From assembly GCA_029204225.1 (NCBI GenBank), contig CM055107.1:30031410-30095409 (forward strand): DNA of 64,000 nucleotides, read 5' to 3'. Below are positions 14,801 through 22,990 of this stretch, one piece after another; positions within the stretch are counted from its first letter, which is position 1; the number at the start of each line of letters is the position of its first letter. Both the position numbers and the translations under genes were made by a program. Under the pieces are notes generated by a model. That model was not told the DNA's origin, made no database searches, and saw only the letters and a program-made list of their open reading frames with translations. The stretch comes from Diphasiastrum complanatum. Taxonomy: Eukaryota > Streptophyta > Lycopodiopsida > Lycopodiales > Lycopodiaceae.

Positions 14801-17800
14801 ACAATTGTATTATTAGTAACGGGAATGCCACACTCATAGAAGAACCGACCGATCTGTCTGGTACACTGGACATGCAGCTCTCTCTACTACCTAGAACGCT
14901 CCAGTGTCTGCTGCGACTTGGGGCTAATTGCACTCTATTGTACATGAGATGATCGTCGTCTAGCAGCAACAAGGTTACAAGCTGCTAAAAAATAGGCCGA
15001 TTCAAATCGCACCGATTCGACCGGTTCGAACTAGCCAGGTTGGTACGAACCGAAAAAAATAATAATAAGATAATAAAATAATAAAAAAATCCAAAATGTT
15101 TTTTTGGGGTTTTTTTTTTTTCCCGGTTCAAACCGGATTTTGGTTCGAACCGGCTCCGAATGGTTCGAACCGTGGTTCAAGGTTCAAACCGCGATTCGTG
15201 CAACTATGAGTCTGCAGCAGGTGTGGATGTGGTAGATGCTGGGCGAGGTGTGGGTGTGTCTGACCATCGAGCGTCAGATGCTCGATCTGTTCCCGCACCT
15301 CTAGCACAATTTGTTGTGGCACATCTGCTGACAATGATGTGGGATGGGAAGGGCCTGCCACTGAACCAGGCCCTGTTGCTGCGGTGGAACTGGAGGAGCT
15401 AAACCTGTACCGTGTACTGGCCCCAAACCACCCTCTGCCCATGATGTGATTGGTCCTGCACCTGTGCTAGGCCCTGCCAATGATGTCGCACTATCAATTA
15501 CGGAAATGTTTGGCCCAAATGTCGAAGAAACCAGCCTTTAAATCCCATCTATGAATTACTCTAGAAAGTCTTGAAATGAGAATAAAAATGAGGTCCTTAG
15601 GAGATTAAAAGACCCAATACCCAGGAGAACAACGACATCAATATAGAATTATAATGAAAAAATAGTGTATCATATCCATAACTCCTTATCATAAAAAAAA
15701 AGGTTAAGTTCAAACAACAATCAAGAACCCCAAGGCTACTAGCTCGACAAACTTCTTTTCCATCAAGTCAAAATGTCGTCACAGCAGAAACAAATTTAGT
15801 ACTTCCAGTATATTTGAGTTAAGCTGAGCATTCAAAGATTCTGAACAACTTTATAGCAAACAAGAAAAGATTACTTGTCAACTAGTTTCTAGCTAGTAGT
15901 AAGAATAAAATTTATAATTTCAACAAGATTAGACATCAGGAAAGGTGTAATCCAAAAGCTATGTGCAATAGGTTACAATCTTGCTGGCTTGGTAGTGTTA
16001 TTCCACCAAGATAACTAAAGGAGATCACAAATTCTCTTTAAATACAATGCCTTTGGGAATGAAAATCTTTAAAAAAGTAGATTGAAATATTTCCAATCTC
16101 CCATTTTCAAATCAATACTGACCACAAGCTTGCTAGCTTTCTACAAGATGGATCAGAGCCATTAGCCCTTTACTGCAAATATTCAAAACCAGATTATACC
16201 TCTTTGATTTGGCGTGTCCAGCGGATAACAATTGCCTCTAACCGTTGGATCAAACCCCTATCTGGAGCCTTATTAGAGGCATTATCTAGCTTTATGGGTG
16301 GAATGTACAGTATTGTCTGTCCTTTGGCTGTAAAAAGAGACTCGGTTAAACTTGCCATAAATTTGTCAAGCTCTCCCTGGAAATCTTTTGTAGCAGTTGC
16401 TTGTAAGTTTTCACTCTCCAGCATATGTGGAAGATACACAGCCTGTGGCACAAGTAGGAAAAACACTTTATCTAGACAGAAAGTGAAGAAACCCTTACAG
16501 TCATACACAATAAAACAAGCCACATATGCATTTCTTGAATAAAATTACAGGTAATAAAAATAAACTGTTCAATTTCCTTAAATCAGATCTTTCAATGAGA
16601 TGCCACCATAATCAAACCTAGCAAATATTTCTGCTAGCAGAGTGCAGATCTCGCTGTAACATGCACATTATTATATGTCACGACCTAACCTGATGAGGAA
16701 TATGTGGAGTGCTTGACTGATCATTAGGTTTAGAGTATGGCCAGCTACATGTATTTTCAAAACTGCATTGCTAATAAGCAATCTGTGTAGCATTTCAACC
16801 TATTCATTAACTTGTACCTGCATTAGTCTCAACATGCAATCTCCCGGACTGCTTTGGATAACTTGACAATGGACCAGCTCCTCCACATTATTGGGTTGCA
16901 CAACTTTTAAAGGGTCTCGTGTGAACAAAAGCACCTGCAACAAGAAGGATACAGGTATAATTCTCTTCAATAATGAATGTTGTTGCATTTACTACGAAAA
17001 ACATTTCAAGGCTTAGGCTAATCATGCTAGCATTACAACATTACAGGTTTATAAAATGCACTGTCATTAAGATATGAAGTATCAGTTTATTAAATGACCT
17101 GGCTGCACAAACCTAATTGTTCTCAAATAAGTTTTTAGGAAATTTGCATAAGAAGAAGCAAAGGCATTATGTTGTAAAATGGGCTGAAATACTTAAAAAG
17201 TTAAATATTTTATGATAGCTGCATTACAATACGACATCAAGTATTAATTTATTGAGTAACCAAGCTGCACAAACCTGATTGTTCTCAAATAGGTCTCTAA
17301 GACATTTGCATAGAAGCAAAGGCAATATGTTCTAAAATGAGCTGAAACACTTGAATATTACACAATCATTGTTAGTGGTATTATAAAGGAGACATCAAGT
17401 ATCAGTTTACTGAATGACCTAGCTGCACGAACCTGATTGTTCTGAAACAGGTTTCTAGAACATTTGCATAAACAGAAGCATAGGCATTATGCTGTAAAAT
17501 GAGCTGGAACACTTGGAATATTGTATGTTCCATGATAGTATGATTATAAAAGAAACCAAGTATCAGTTTATTGCATCAAAATGCATAAGAAGAAGCAAAG
17601 GCATTATGTTGTGAAATGGAATGAAACACTTGGAATATCACACATTTTTATGATAGTTATATAAATCACACATTAAATATCAGTTATTGAATGACCTTGC
17701 AACAGAAACCTAATTGCTCTAAAATAGGTTTCTACCACATTTGCATAAAAAGAAGCGAATGCATCATGCTGTAAAAAGAGCTGAAACACTTGGAATAAAT

Positions 17801-18322
17801 GAGACGTCAAAATGACCTCGCCGCACAATCCTAATTATCCTAAACCAGGTTCCAAAGACATTTGCATAAGAAGAAGAAAAGGCATTATGTTGTGAAATGA
17901 GCTGAGACACTTAGAATAATATACGTTTTTATGATAATCCTAGTATAAATGGACATCAAGTATCAGTTTATCGAATGACCTAGTTACACAAAACCTAATT
18001 GTTCGCAAATAGGTTTATACGGCAAATTTGCACAAGAAGAAGCAAGGCATTATGTTGTGAAATGAACTGAAACACTGACCTTGTTCCATGTGTCGGGAAG
18101 AGCGGTGGTACAATGCAAATTAGAGTTGGAATCCAAATACACAAAAAGCCTTCCGCTCTGCTGACTTCGCAGAAACTCTGCCACAATCCGGGCATGATCT
18201 TTGTTCCAAGCTCTGGCGCCGCCTCCTCCGATCAACCTGATCTGCCTACGGATCCATGATACCTCTTCTGCCTCTAGATTTTGGGGAGCTGCTGCCGCGG
18301 CCGCTGCCATGGCCATCGCCAT
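1134..18322 (-). CDS. Axonemal-type dynein heavy chain, 5' ten exons (partial)
   Basis: Ten exons on the minus strand join in one frame to about 679 codons, the N-terminal tail part of a protein usually over 4,000 residues. Exons: 18322-18080, 16934-16818, 16442-16200, 5897-5778, 4881-4606, 4497-4207, 4065-3847, 3295-3158, 2061-1816, 1277-1134. Landmarks of the dynein heavy-chain N-terminal region 1 are in order: RWTRQIKE, EVEFWRRRSLDLSGI, ENLKFLTVLEEPC, SVEAFLQRCTDMLEV, FGGTRG, LLDVKIAQWHDDYNQFKNG, DLEVIMQNVM and FPRYAGAAIW. This tail region dimerises or binds intermediate chains in the family; the motor lies beyond the window. Every exon is a multiple of three and every intron is GT-AG in phase 0. 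The start at 18322 has an in-frame TGA 9 bases upstream. In plants the family serves sperm flagella. Which inner-arm heavy chain this is cannot be decided here. No frameshift or stop was seen in the exons, so it looks functional. Confidence 0.88.
1816..2061 (-). CDS. Dynein heavy chain exon 9
   Basis: 82 codons from VLTAFSLEVSLMKKQFDQL through FPRYAGAAIWALQFQRRL to ASIEQ. Acceptor CAATTTACAG, donor CAG|GTTCAG. The 'P...GAI.WA..L.RR...PM' motif is characteristic of the family. Confidence 0.84.
3158..3295 (-). CDS. Dynein heavy chain exon 8
   Basis: 46 codons, VIMQNVMLLAFRHAASL to CVEKMAFQ. Acceptor CACAGTGCAG, donor CAG|GTGAGTA. It continues exon 7 as DLE-VIMQNVM, as in other dynein heavy chains. 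Confidence 0.85.
3847..4065 (-). CDS. Dynein heavy chain exon 7
   Basis: 73 codons starting VCDSQRQF, with LPVFGGTRG and NLLDVKIAQWHDDYNQFKNG, ending VKDLE. Acceptor AATGAAAAG, donor GAG|GTAACT. This is the clearest family signature in the gene. Confidence 0.88.
4207..4497 (-). CDS. Dynein heavy chain exon 6
   Basis: 97 codons from VSNDIISRCSAGIPLTHIF to FLQRCTDMLE. Acceptor ATTGTTGCAG, donor GAG|GTTTAA, the weakest donor of the set. The end matches the family signature 'F..VE.F..RC.DLLEVC', completed by VC at the start of exon 7. Confidence 0.84.
4606..4881 (-). CDS. Dynein heavy chain exon 5
   Basis: 92 codons from GVAAILRILVLLKSTYLGPF through ATENLKFLTVLEEPCKDL to KISGLFSK. Acceptor TTTTTTTACAG, donor AAG|GTAGTT. 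The segment with 'N.KFL..L..PC..L' is typical of dynein heavy-chain tails. Confidence 0.85.
5778..5897 (-). CDS. Dynein heavy chain exon 4
   Basis: 40 codons. Contains LAEVEFWRRRSLDLSGI, a strongly conserved dynein tail motif. Acceptor GTTCTGCAG, donor TTCG|GTATTG, phase 0 on both sides. It joins cleanly to exon 5 so that INHS is followed by GVAAIL, as expected of the family. Confidence 0.85.
6232..6770. repeat. Low-complexity cluster with a 20-bp minisatellite
   Basis: At 6391-6512 about six imperfect 20-bp units begin GGTTCAGTA or GGTTCAATA. On either side (6232-6276 and 6678-6760) lie dispersed copies of GCGATTTGC / GCAAATCGC. No coding potential was seen. Confidence 0.6.
7735..8786 (+). 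pseudogene. LINE 3' fragment: end of ORF2 and 3' UTR
   Basis: Plus-strand frames read QRLDDLQIGDTHYVVAAL and, further on, GQFRVSSHQLAIETGRY, then R.CSMCAMHEIEDESHFIFRCPAYY. The C..C...H....C spacing with 'VE(D)E.HF.F.CP.Y' marks the zinc-binding region after the reverse transcriptase in non-LTR retrotransposons. The frame changes at least once (7828-8110 versus 8120-8368). The upstream RT and endonuclease are missing, as in 5'-truncated LINE copies. It ends in a 3' UTR with GACATTAATAAATA and passes straight into (TC)n. Confidence 0.72.
8787..8862. repeat. (TC)n array at the LINE 3' end
   Basis: An uninterrupted TC dinucleotide run of about 76 bases directly follows the AATAAATA of the LINE 3' UTR and directly precedes the next LINE copy. 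Confidence 0.95.
9092..9712 (+). CDS. LINE ORF1-like protein (coiled coil plus RRM-like)
   Basis: An intact 206-codon ORF. The N-terminus is proline-rich (residues 1-40). Residues about 50-110 are heptad-like with many Leu, Glu and Lys, predicting a coiled coil. Residues about 150-206 contain ALNIRVRGIPNAGKPLEEAK and VLFIEFRSLVHRNATLKL, resembling the RNP-type RNA-binding domain of L1-like ORF1 proteins. It should bind LINE RNA, as in that family. It ends at TGA 9712, but the frame after the stop still reads like the same domain, so the copy may be prematurely stopped. Confidence 0.6.
   Translation: MIPVPANLFTMEPATPPSALPPHFVLSKVSPPTIPHSILPEDVHYHVGQLYALFSKVQGEPLKLEVQKLRDEISQLRTLLPSSTTDLAETSNKISNLEKQVEETKSWAALFKKDNGMIDLPTNVSIDSRLESMFSEQEKRVKKALNIRVRGIPNAGKPLEEAKDLLANKLSHSIEGFETAWRGKYDENVLFIEFRSLVHRNATLKL
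9905..10830 (+). pseudogene. LINE ORF2 endonuclease domain (broken)
   Basis: Fragments of an apurinic-like endonuclease appear in order over several frames: LRIG.WNCNG (first Asn motif), DILLLAETRE (catalytic Glu), GGVACLYKDQYS, AGDFNART (catalytic Asp), then FTCHPHGGGHSVVDYFIGS and LADHSLLLL (catalytic His region). A noncoding stretch of about 120 bases at about 10557-10680 interrupts it between NGLSQ and FTCHPH. Several stops and frame changes show decay. Confidence 0.65.
11344..11640 (+). repeat. Lys/Asp-rich repetitive open segment
   Basis: Imperfect repeats of AAGGTTGATAAG/AAGGTCAAGG give a plus-strand frame of about 96 codons rich in K, D, N and V (KVDKVQVD, KVKVDKTKG). It looks like an expanded low-complexity repeat rather than a gene. 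No homology recognised. Confidence 0.45.
11641..13380. other. No gene recognised
   Basis: Intronic sequence without a recognisable domain on either strand; open frames are short and overlap each other. At 11958-11974, GAGGGGATTCGAACCCC resembles a tRNA T-arm or SINE B-box on the minus strand, but no acceptor or anticodon arm could be fitted around it. Confidence 0.4.
13400..13989 (-). mobile_element. LTR fragment with polypurine tract
   Basis: On the minus strand a purine tract GAGGAGGGAAGGAG (near 14003-13990) is followed by TGTTAGGATTTAGTC, as at the start of a 3' LTR. The LTR would run leftward from 13989; the other end is not defined. Upstream (14000-14900, minus) lies possible degenerate internal sequence without recognisable domains. 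Confidence 0.4.
14990..15200. repeat. Cluster of GGTTCGAACC palindromes around an A/T block
   Basis: Several copies of GGTTCGAACC, GGTTCAAACC and ACCGATTCGACCGG flank an AATAATAAT/poly-T block (15055-15121). GGTTCGAA also resembles a Pol III B-box. The minus-strand frame 15128-15442 (Ser-, Pro- and His-rich) starts beside it and has no recognised domain. Confidence 0.5.
15443..16199. other. No gene recognised (3' side of intron 3)
   Basis: A/T-rich intronic sequence without open frames of note, leading into the donor of dynein exon 3 (minus strand). Confidence 0.4.
16200..16442 (-). CDS. Dynein heavy chain exon 3
   Basis: 81 codons from AVYLPHM to the family motif IVIRWTRQIKE. Acceptor TTGTGCCACAG, donor GAG|GTATAAT. 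The motif 'W..QI..V' closing this exon is the usual entry into the conserved N-terminal tail region of dynein heavy chains. Confidence 0.8.
16818..16934 (-). CDS. Dynein heavy chain exon 2
   Basis: 39 codons from VLLFTRDPLKVV to MLRLMQ, between acceptor CTTGTTGCAG and donor CAG|GTACAAG. Phase 0 on both sides and open in frame with exons 1 and 3. Assigned by position and splice signals; this N-terminal part is poorly conserved in the family. Confidence 0.72.
17040..18079. repeat. Tandem array of ~160-bp units filling dynein intron 1
   Basis: Seven landmark copies of GCATTATGTTGT...GAGCTGAAACACTT lie near 17163, 17321, 17483, 17600, 17761, 17881 and 18046. Spacings are about 158, 162, 117, 161, 120 and 165 bases, so the unit is about 160 bp and two units carry deletions of about 40 bp. 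Each unit also holds TTTGCATAAGAAGAAG and a line resembling ACATCAAGTATCAGTTTATTGAATGACC. The last copy ends in the exon 1 splice donor. Confidence 0.8.
18080..18322 (-). CDS. Dynein heavy chain exon 1
   Basis: 81 codons starting at the ATG at 18322 (MAMAMA followed by an alanine run). It contains EEVSWIRRQIRLIGG and FVYLDSNSNLHC, and ends TWNK before donor AAG|GTCAGT. An in-frame TGA precedes the ATG, so no earlier start is possible in this exon. The donor lies inside the last unit of the intron 1 repeat array. Confidence 0.78.
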
Positions 18323-19255
18323 GGTTGCTCACGCCGATGCAGAAACGCTTATCGGAGGCATTGAACGAGAAAAAATCAAGCGCAGCAAACGACTGGCTTA
18401 TCCTTGATAATGAAAAAAATAAATGAAAAGAATGAACGAAGCAAAGAAGAAATGAATGCTCGTATGGCAATATATTAATTGGTAGTTAAGGTGGTTATTA
18501 TGGGAAGAGGGTGAAGGCCTTGTCCTTGTGTTGGGAATCCATAATCACCTATGCACAAGTCCAGCTCACCTTCTTTCACTTCGACCTCTAGACTGGCGAA
18601 GATTGCACCTTCGACCTAGACATCCAGTACGTTGCACAACCCGAAGACATCCTTGCCACCCCCAACAAAATCCCTACATGCTTCCTCTAGAATAATGCAT
18701 AAAGCCTCCAAAGCCCTTTGGGAAGTGCTCGGGAAACCTCTTTTAAGTTATCCTCAAAAAATCTGCATTTTTGAAAGCTTTTCAGTTTTTTGAAAACTAT
18801 CACTCGTAAAAGGGTTTATATGCTTTGTTGTTCAAAATTTTATGATATCGATTTTTTGAGAAAACATGGTGGTTCCATTCCTATATTTTGCCGATTTTCC
18901 ATAGCACTACCTTCATGGGCCATCGGCGTCCTAAAGGAGCAAAAGCCCGAAATCAAGGGACTTTACCTTTGCATAAAGGCTTGTTAGAAGAAGTAAAAAT
19001 TATGACAAATTTATGGAGAAATAAGTCCCTTGAGGGCCCTTGCACGAGATTGGCAACCTGAGTCTTGGGTAGGGCTCTAAAGGGTAAAACCTTCAAATTT
19101 CAGGGCTTTACCTTGCATCAAGTATCATTTAATTTTTTTGTTTTTTTGTTTTAATTTATGACAAATTATACACGTGCATTATGGCAATAATGTCCTTTTA
19201 CGAAATTTTGCCAAAGCAAATTCCCATAAGGTCTCTTCTTTACAATTTTGTCCTA
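18323..19255. other. Upstream region of the dynein gene
   Basis: Presumed 5' UTR and promoter of the dynein gene (minus strand), followed by low-complexity T-rich DNA. No convincing TATA box or divergent gene was identified. Confidence 0.35.
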
Positions 19256-19277
19256 TGGCAACTTTAAGCTCTTTGCT

Positions 19278-19510
19278 CAAAGAGACCAGCCATGTGGCAT
19301 ACTGTGAACCTTAGATGTGTAGTCAATCCATGGTTAGGGACTAGCCATGTGGCATACTGTGATGGATGTGCATTCAGCTCTTTGCTCAAAAAAACTACCC
19401 ATGTGGCATACTGTGAACCTAACCTGAACCTCAGAAATGTAGTCAATCGATGGTCAGGGACTAGCCATGTTGCATACTGTGACGGATGTGTAGTCAGCAG
19501 ATGGTCATGA
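19278..19510. repeat. Minisatellite with CATGTGGCATACTGTGA core
   Basis: Four copies of (CATGTGGCATACTGTGA) lie near 19288, 19347, 19399 and 19466, alternating with GTAGTCAATCCATGGTTAGG-type blocks and TCAGCTCTTTGCTCAAA. The higher-order unit is about 120 bp. Both strands stay open across it (19292-19510 and 19264-19446) only because the unit lacks stops. Confidence 0.65.
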
Positions 19511-19879
19511 ATTGGAGATTTGGCACGTTCTCTCAGCCGAACTTGAATCTCATCTCGTTGGCACGCTCTCTCAATCTGATATGCAACAAGTTAAACAAGT
19601 TTAGCTACAGGATATGTAAGGAGTTAAGTTGATGGCGGCGGAGCTGCTGACGTGCTAGTGAACCTGTGGTGTGCAAACCCAATGAAGGCCTGTAAAGCAC
19701 AGCTGCTGACGTGTTGTGGCGGCGTTCAAATGGTCTTCGTGCCCGTGAGTTCCAATGCTTGTAACTGATCATAGGTATCTGAAAGCTCCATCTTGTTCTG
19801 AGTAGACCTCCTCTTCTTCATGGTCTGGTATATGAGCGTTTCTAAGGTGCTGACATTTTTTCGGATTAACAGCTATTTT

Positions 19880-20005
19880 ATGAACTCACTTGCTGAAAGA
19901 GTGAAAGTCTTCAACGCGAATTCACTTGCTACAAGAGTGATAACCTTCAATACCAATTCAATTGCTGGAAGATCGGTGAAAGTTCTTAACGCGAATTTAC
20001 TGACA
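19880..20005. repeat. ~42-45-bp tandem repeat, three copies
   Basis: Three imperfect units contain TCACTTGCT.AAAGAGTGA...CTTCAA.GCGAAT. In the plus frame starting at 19820 they read LAERVKVFNANS, LATRVITFNTNS and IAGRSVKVLNANL. The conserved repeat at protein level could suggest a coding origin, but no flanking gene was recognised. Confidence 0.55.
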
Positions 20006-20121
20006 GGTGAACAATATATATATATTTTGTTATTATCTTCAGCTTGATTCAGCAATATGTACACTGCAATTGTTGTTAAAATGAGTCAGTCAGCATCTCC
20101 AACATAGATTGATCAGACGTT

Positions 20122-20264
<143 letters not shown>

Positions 20265-20532
20265 TCTTCTCCCTCAACAAATCTCTTCTTTAGCAAGCGA
20301 TGCCAGATGATGTTGTGTGGGGTGCGTGAGAGAGACGTGAGAGAAGAGACTGACTAAAATGATGCTATGTATGTTGGGTGCGTGAGAGAGAGATGTGAGA
20401 GAAGAGAGTGACTGAGGGAAAGTAGGGGATCATGACTACTATTCCTTTCTGTCCATAAGGTGCACAGAATTCGTAGGGGATTCAGCATCTCCAGCGTAGA
20501 TTGATCAGACGTTGGTGTACGAGATATGGAAA

Positions 20533-20672
<140 letters not shown>

Positions 20673-20717
20673 CTGATCTGAGTATTGGTTCTCTATTTGT
20701 AGTGAGTATCGTGGACT

Positions 20718-21042
20718 ACGAGTAACTGGCCCAACTTCTGAAGTAGTGACGCCTCATGTTAGGAAGATGAGCCCCAATGGAGAATCCATTGATTCCTAAT
20801 CTTCGATGAAAATCAATGCCATTTATCCAGTTGTAATCTTCTCTCACTTGAATGAATGAATTGTTATTATCAAAATGATAACAGAATGTATGAGTTACTA
20901 AAAGGAACTCCAACAAACAAATGCCCAATGTATACCATCGAATAATTTTATTTCCCTTATTATAGGAGGGAATTAATGGAATTAATAAACGTGCAGATAT
21001 GGGCAAAAGAACAGTTATTGTTAGCCAAGGATAGTTGCTCAT
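20718..21042 (-). pseudogene. ndhD: ndhD, 5' fragment (NADH dehydrogenase-like subunit 4)
   Basis: From the ATG at 21042 the minus strand reads [16 protein letters not shown] and [19 protein letters not shown], then [21 protein letters not shown], the N-terminus of plastid NdhD, a membrane subunit of the NDH complex. After FSIG the frame is lost, but nucleotide similarity continues to GGCCAGTTACTCG near 20718. Only about the first 100 of roughly 500 codons are present. Truncated by the insertion boundary. Confidence 0.85.
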
Positions 21043-21179
21043 GATACGGATAAAGAGTACTCTTAATGGAAAACCCCATATTTTAAAATTGAGTAGGAGT
21101 TTTCCTCAAATGAATATGAATTTGTATTGAACAGGTAAAAGTTTTTAAGAAAATATAATAGTTCTTCTATTTTTATTGG

Positions 21180-21427
21180 TCAATAAGCTAGACCCATATT
21201 GCGAGTTGTTTCAGATCCCAGATGGACACGTACACTCAAAAAACTTGGTGGACATGCGGATTCACACCTTTTACAACCTACACAATCTTCTGTTCTTGAA
21301 GCAGAAGCAATTTGATTAGCCTTACATCTGGCCTCCAAGGTATCATTTCTAATACATCTGTAGGGCAAGCCCTTGCGCACTGGGTACAACCAGTACATGT
21401 ATTCTAAGTTCTTACTGAATATGCTAT
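21180..21427 (-). pseudogene. psaC: psaC (photosystem I iron-sulfur subunit), frameshifted
   Basis: Two frames together cover PsaC, which binds the FA and FB 4Fe-4S clusters of photosystem I. The 5' frame reads [19 protein letters not shown], with the first Cys motif. The 3' frame reads [20 protein letters not shown], then ESACP, with the second, to stop TGA 21180. Between them is a net +2 insertion near TTGGAGGCCAGATG. The start position carries ATA and there is an in-frame TAG eight codons in. The span of 248 bases against a normal 246 agrees with the +2 shift. Confidence 0.88.
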
Positions 21428-21808
21428 TGGATTAATTGACTTCCGTTGATTGGATATCATAAGCCTTACATTCAATAAGATTCTATAATATATCTCCAAT
21501 GGCAATATTTCATGGATTAAATTCATTCCGTGAACCTAATATTAGTAGAAAATTAGGAAAGGAAAAAGAACTATTATCTATTTCTTGATGAAGTAAAAGA
21601 ACTTTTACACTCAATTTCTTACTGGTATGACCAATAGTTCCAATCAATAGCAAAGCATATTAATTTATTATTTTTAGGAAAAGAAAATAATACTAAATAA
21701 CTTTTTATAAAACAATTATTGATCAAAATAAAATGTTGATTTTATATACACATCTGAACATCTATCAATAGATAGCTGTATAAAAGTATTTGTATTCAAC
21801 TGACTCTA

Positions 21809-22111
21809 TTACCATTTCAACAAATCAAATTCATCGATACGAATCGATTTTCTATTACGATTGATGGCCAAAACAATGGCTAATGCAATTGCTGCTTCAG
21901 CAGCCACAATAGCAATAACCAAAACGGAAAAAATTTCTCCCTTTATTTGTTGAATGCCCAAATAATTGGAAGATGCTACAAAATTAACATTGACTGCATT
22001 GAAAATTAACTCAAGCCACATAAATGCTTTGACCATGTATCGACTTGTAATAAATGCATAGGTACCGATGCAGAAAAACAGGGCACCTGGAAAAAGTTCA
22101 TTTCCGAACAT
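21809..22111 (-). CDS. ndhE: ndhE (NDH subunit 4L), open reading frame intact
   Basis: A 100-codon frame, [18 protein letters not shown] to DEFDLLKW, matching plastid NdhE along its length. Three hydrophobic segments are visible (about 8-25, 28-50, 58-82), with the conserved [20 protein letters not shown]. The length is normal (about 100 residues). The first residues differ from usual NdhE, and the extra ATG may not be the plastid start. It is the only gene of the insertion without a disruption; in the nucleus, without a transit peptide, it is most likely an unexpressed relic. Confidence 0.8.
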   Translation of the reverse strand: MFGNELFPGALFFCIGTYAFITSRYMVKAFMWLELIFNAVNVNFVASSNYLGIQQIKGEIFSVLVIAIVAAEAAIALAIVLAINRNRKSIRIDEFDLLKW

Positions 22112-22254
22112 AATGAACTAACTCATTATATAACTTGAGTTATATCTTAAGTATAAATACGAGTTATACAAAGTTTTTTCTAGTATTCAGAAAATGGGAA
22201 AATCATATGTGGTCTTCAATGCTTCACTTTTTTCAACTCCAATTGTTTCTTCTT

Positions 22255-22786
22255 AACGAGCTATAGCAATAGCTTCTACTAGAGCAACCAAGAGATTTAT
22301 AGAAAGTAGTTCAAATGGAAGCGAGAAATCAGTTAATAAATGAAATCCAATACGTTGAATGTTATTCGTTAAAGATTCCTCTACAATTTTAATTGGTTAT
22401 ACGATTGGAGAAACTTCGGACCATGTTGTATTCAGAATCACAACAATTAGTGAATGAAAAAGACTTGTGCAAGCTGCTGAAGCAATACCATCTCGTATAG
22501 TCGAATATGTAGAAGAGCAACGAAAAGATTGCAGCTTATTTATCAACATAACAGCGAATACAATTACAACATTTATGGTTCCTACATAAATTAGACTTTG
22601 TACAACAGCTGCAGAATCTGCATTCAGTAAGAGATATGAAAGAGATATACGGACGAGAACCAACCCTAATGAAAAAATAGAATAAACTATATGTGTGAAT
22701 AAAACTACTCTTCAACCTCCTAGAATGACACATGACTCTAGAAGAACCAAAATAGCCTTATAAAATGGTTCTAGTAAATTAGTTAT
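22255..22786 (-). pseudogene. ndhG: ndhG (NDH subunit 6), several stops
   Basis: The minus strand reads NLLEPFYKAILVLLESCVILGG, then a TGA, then VVLFTHIVYSIFSLGLVLV. It continues YLLLNADSAAVVQSLIYVGT and later [19 protein letters not shown] and [12 protein letters not shown], followed by TAA. This is the order of plastid NdhG. In-frame stops are TGA near 22715 and TAA near 22400; the terminal TAA follows AIAIAR. NdhG is a membrane subunit of the NDH complex. Confidence 0.8.
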
Positions 22787-22990
22787 GTCTACAATGAAGT
22801 AGAATCCTCTTTATCGTAGATTTATTAGTTGACTCAAAAAAGGGATTACCTCATTTTCGTTTATTTTTTTCCTACAAATCAAAGATACGAAGTGAGACTT
22901 GTATGCGTTATTGTATTTGAAAATGGTTAAAAATAAATTCTATTTTTACTTTTAATTATGAACCTGGTGCAAGAAATTGGTGACTTTTTT

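Larger units (their letters stand above)
5898..16199. other. Dynein intron 3, ~10.3 kb, filled with mobile DNA
   Basis: The intron between exon 3 (ending RWTRQIKE) and exon 4 (starting VVRNQERF) spans about 10.3 kb. It contains a 20-bp minisatellite, a 3' LINE fragment, a (TC)n array, a second LINE on the plus strand, a lysine-rich ORF, an LTR-like fragment and a GGTTCGAACC cluster, listed separately. Both splice sites read normally (GTATAAT donor; TTCTGCAG acceptor). Confidence 0.75.

Noticed and set aside
15128-15442. Ser/Pro/His-rich 104-codon ORF
   Set aside because: It begins in the GGTTCGAACC cluster and shows no domain; it could be the edge of a transposase gene but nothing supports this.
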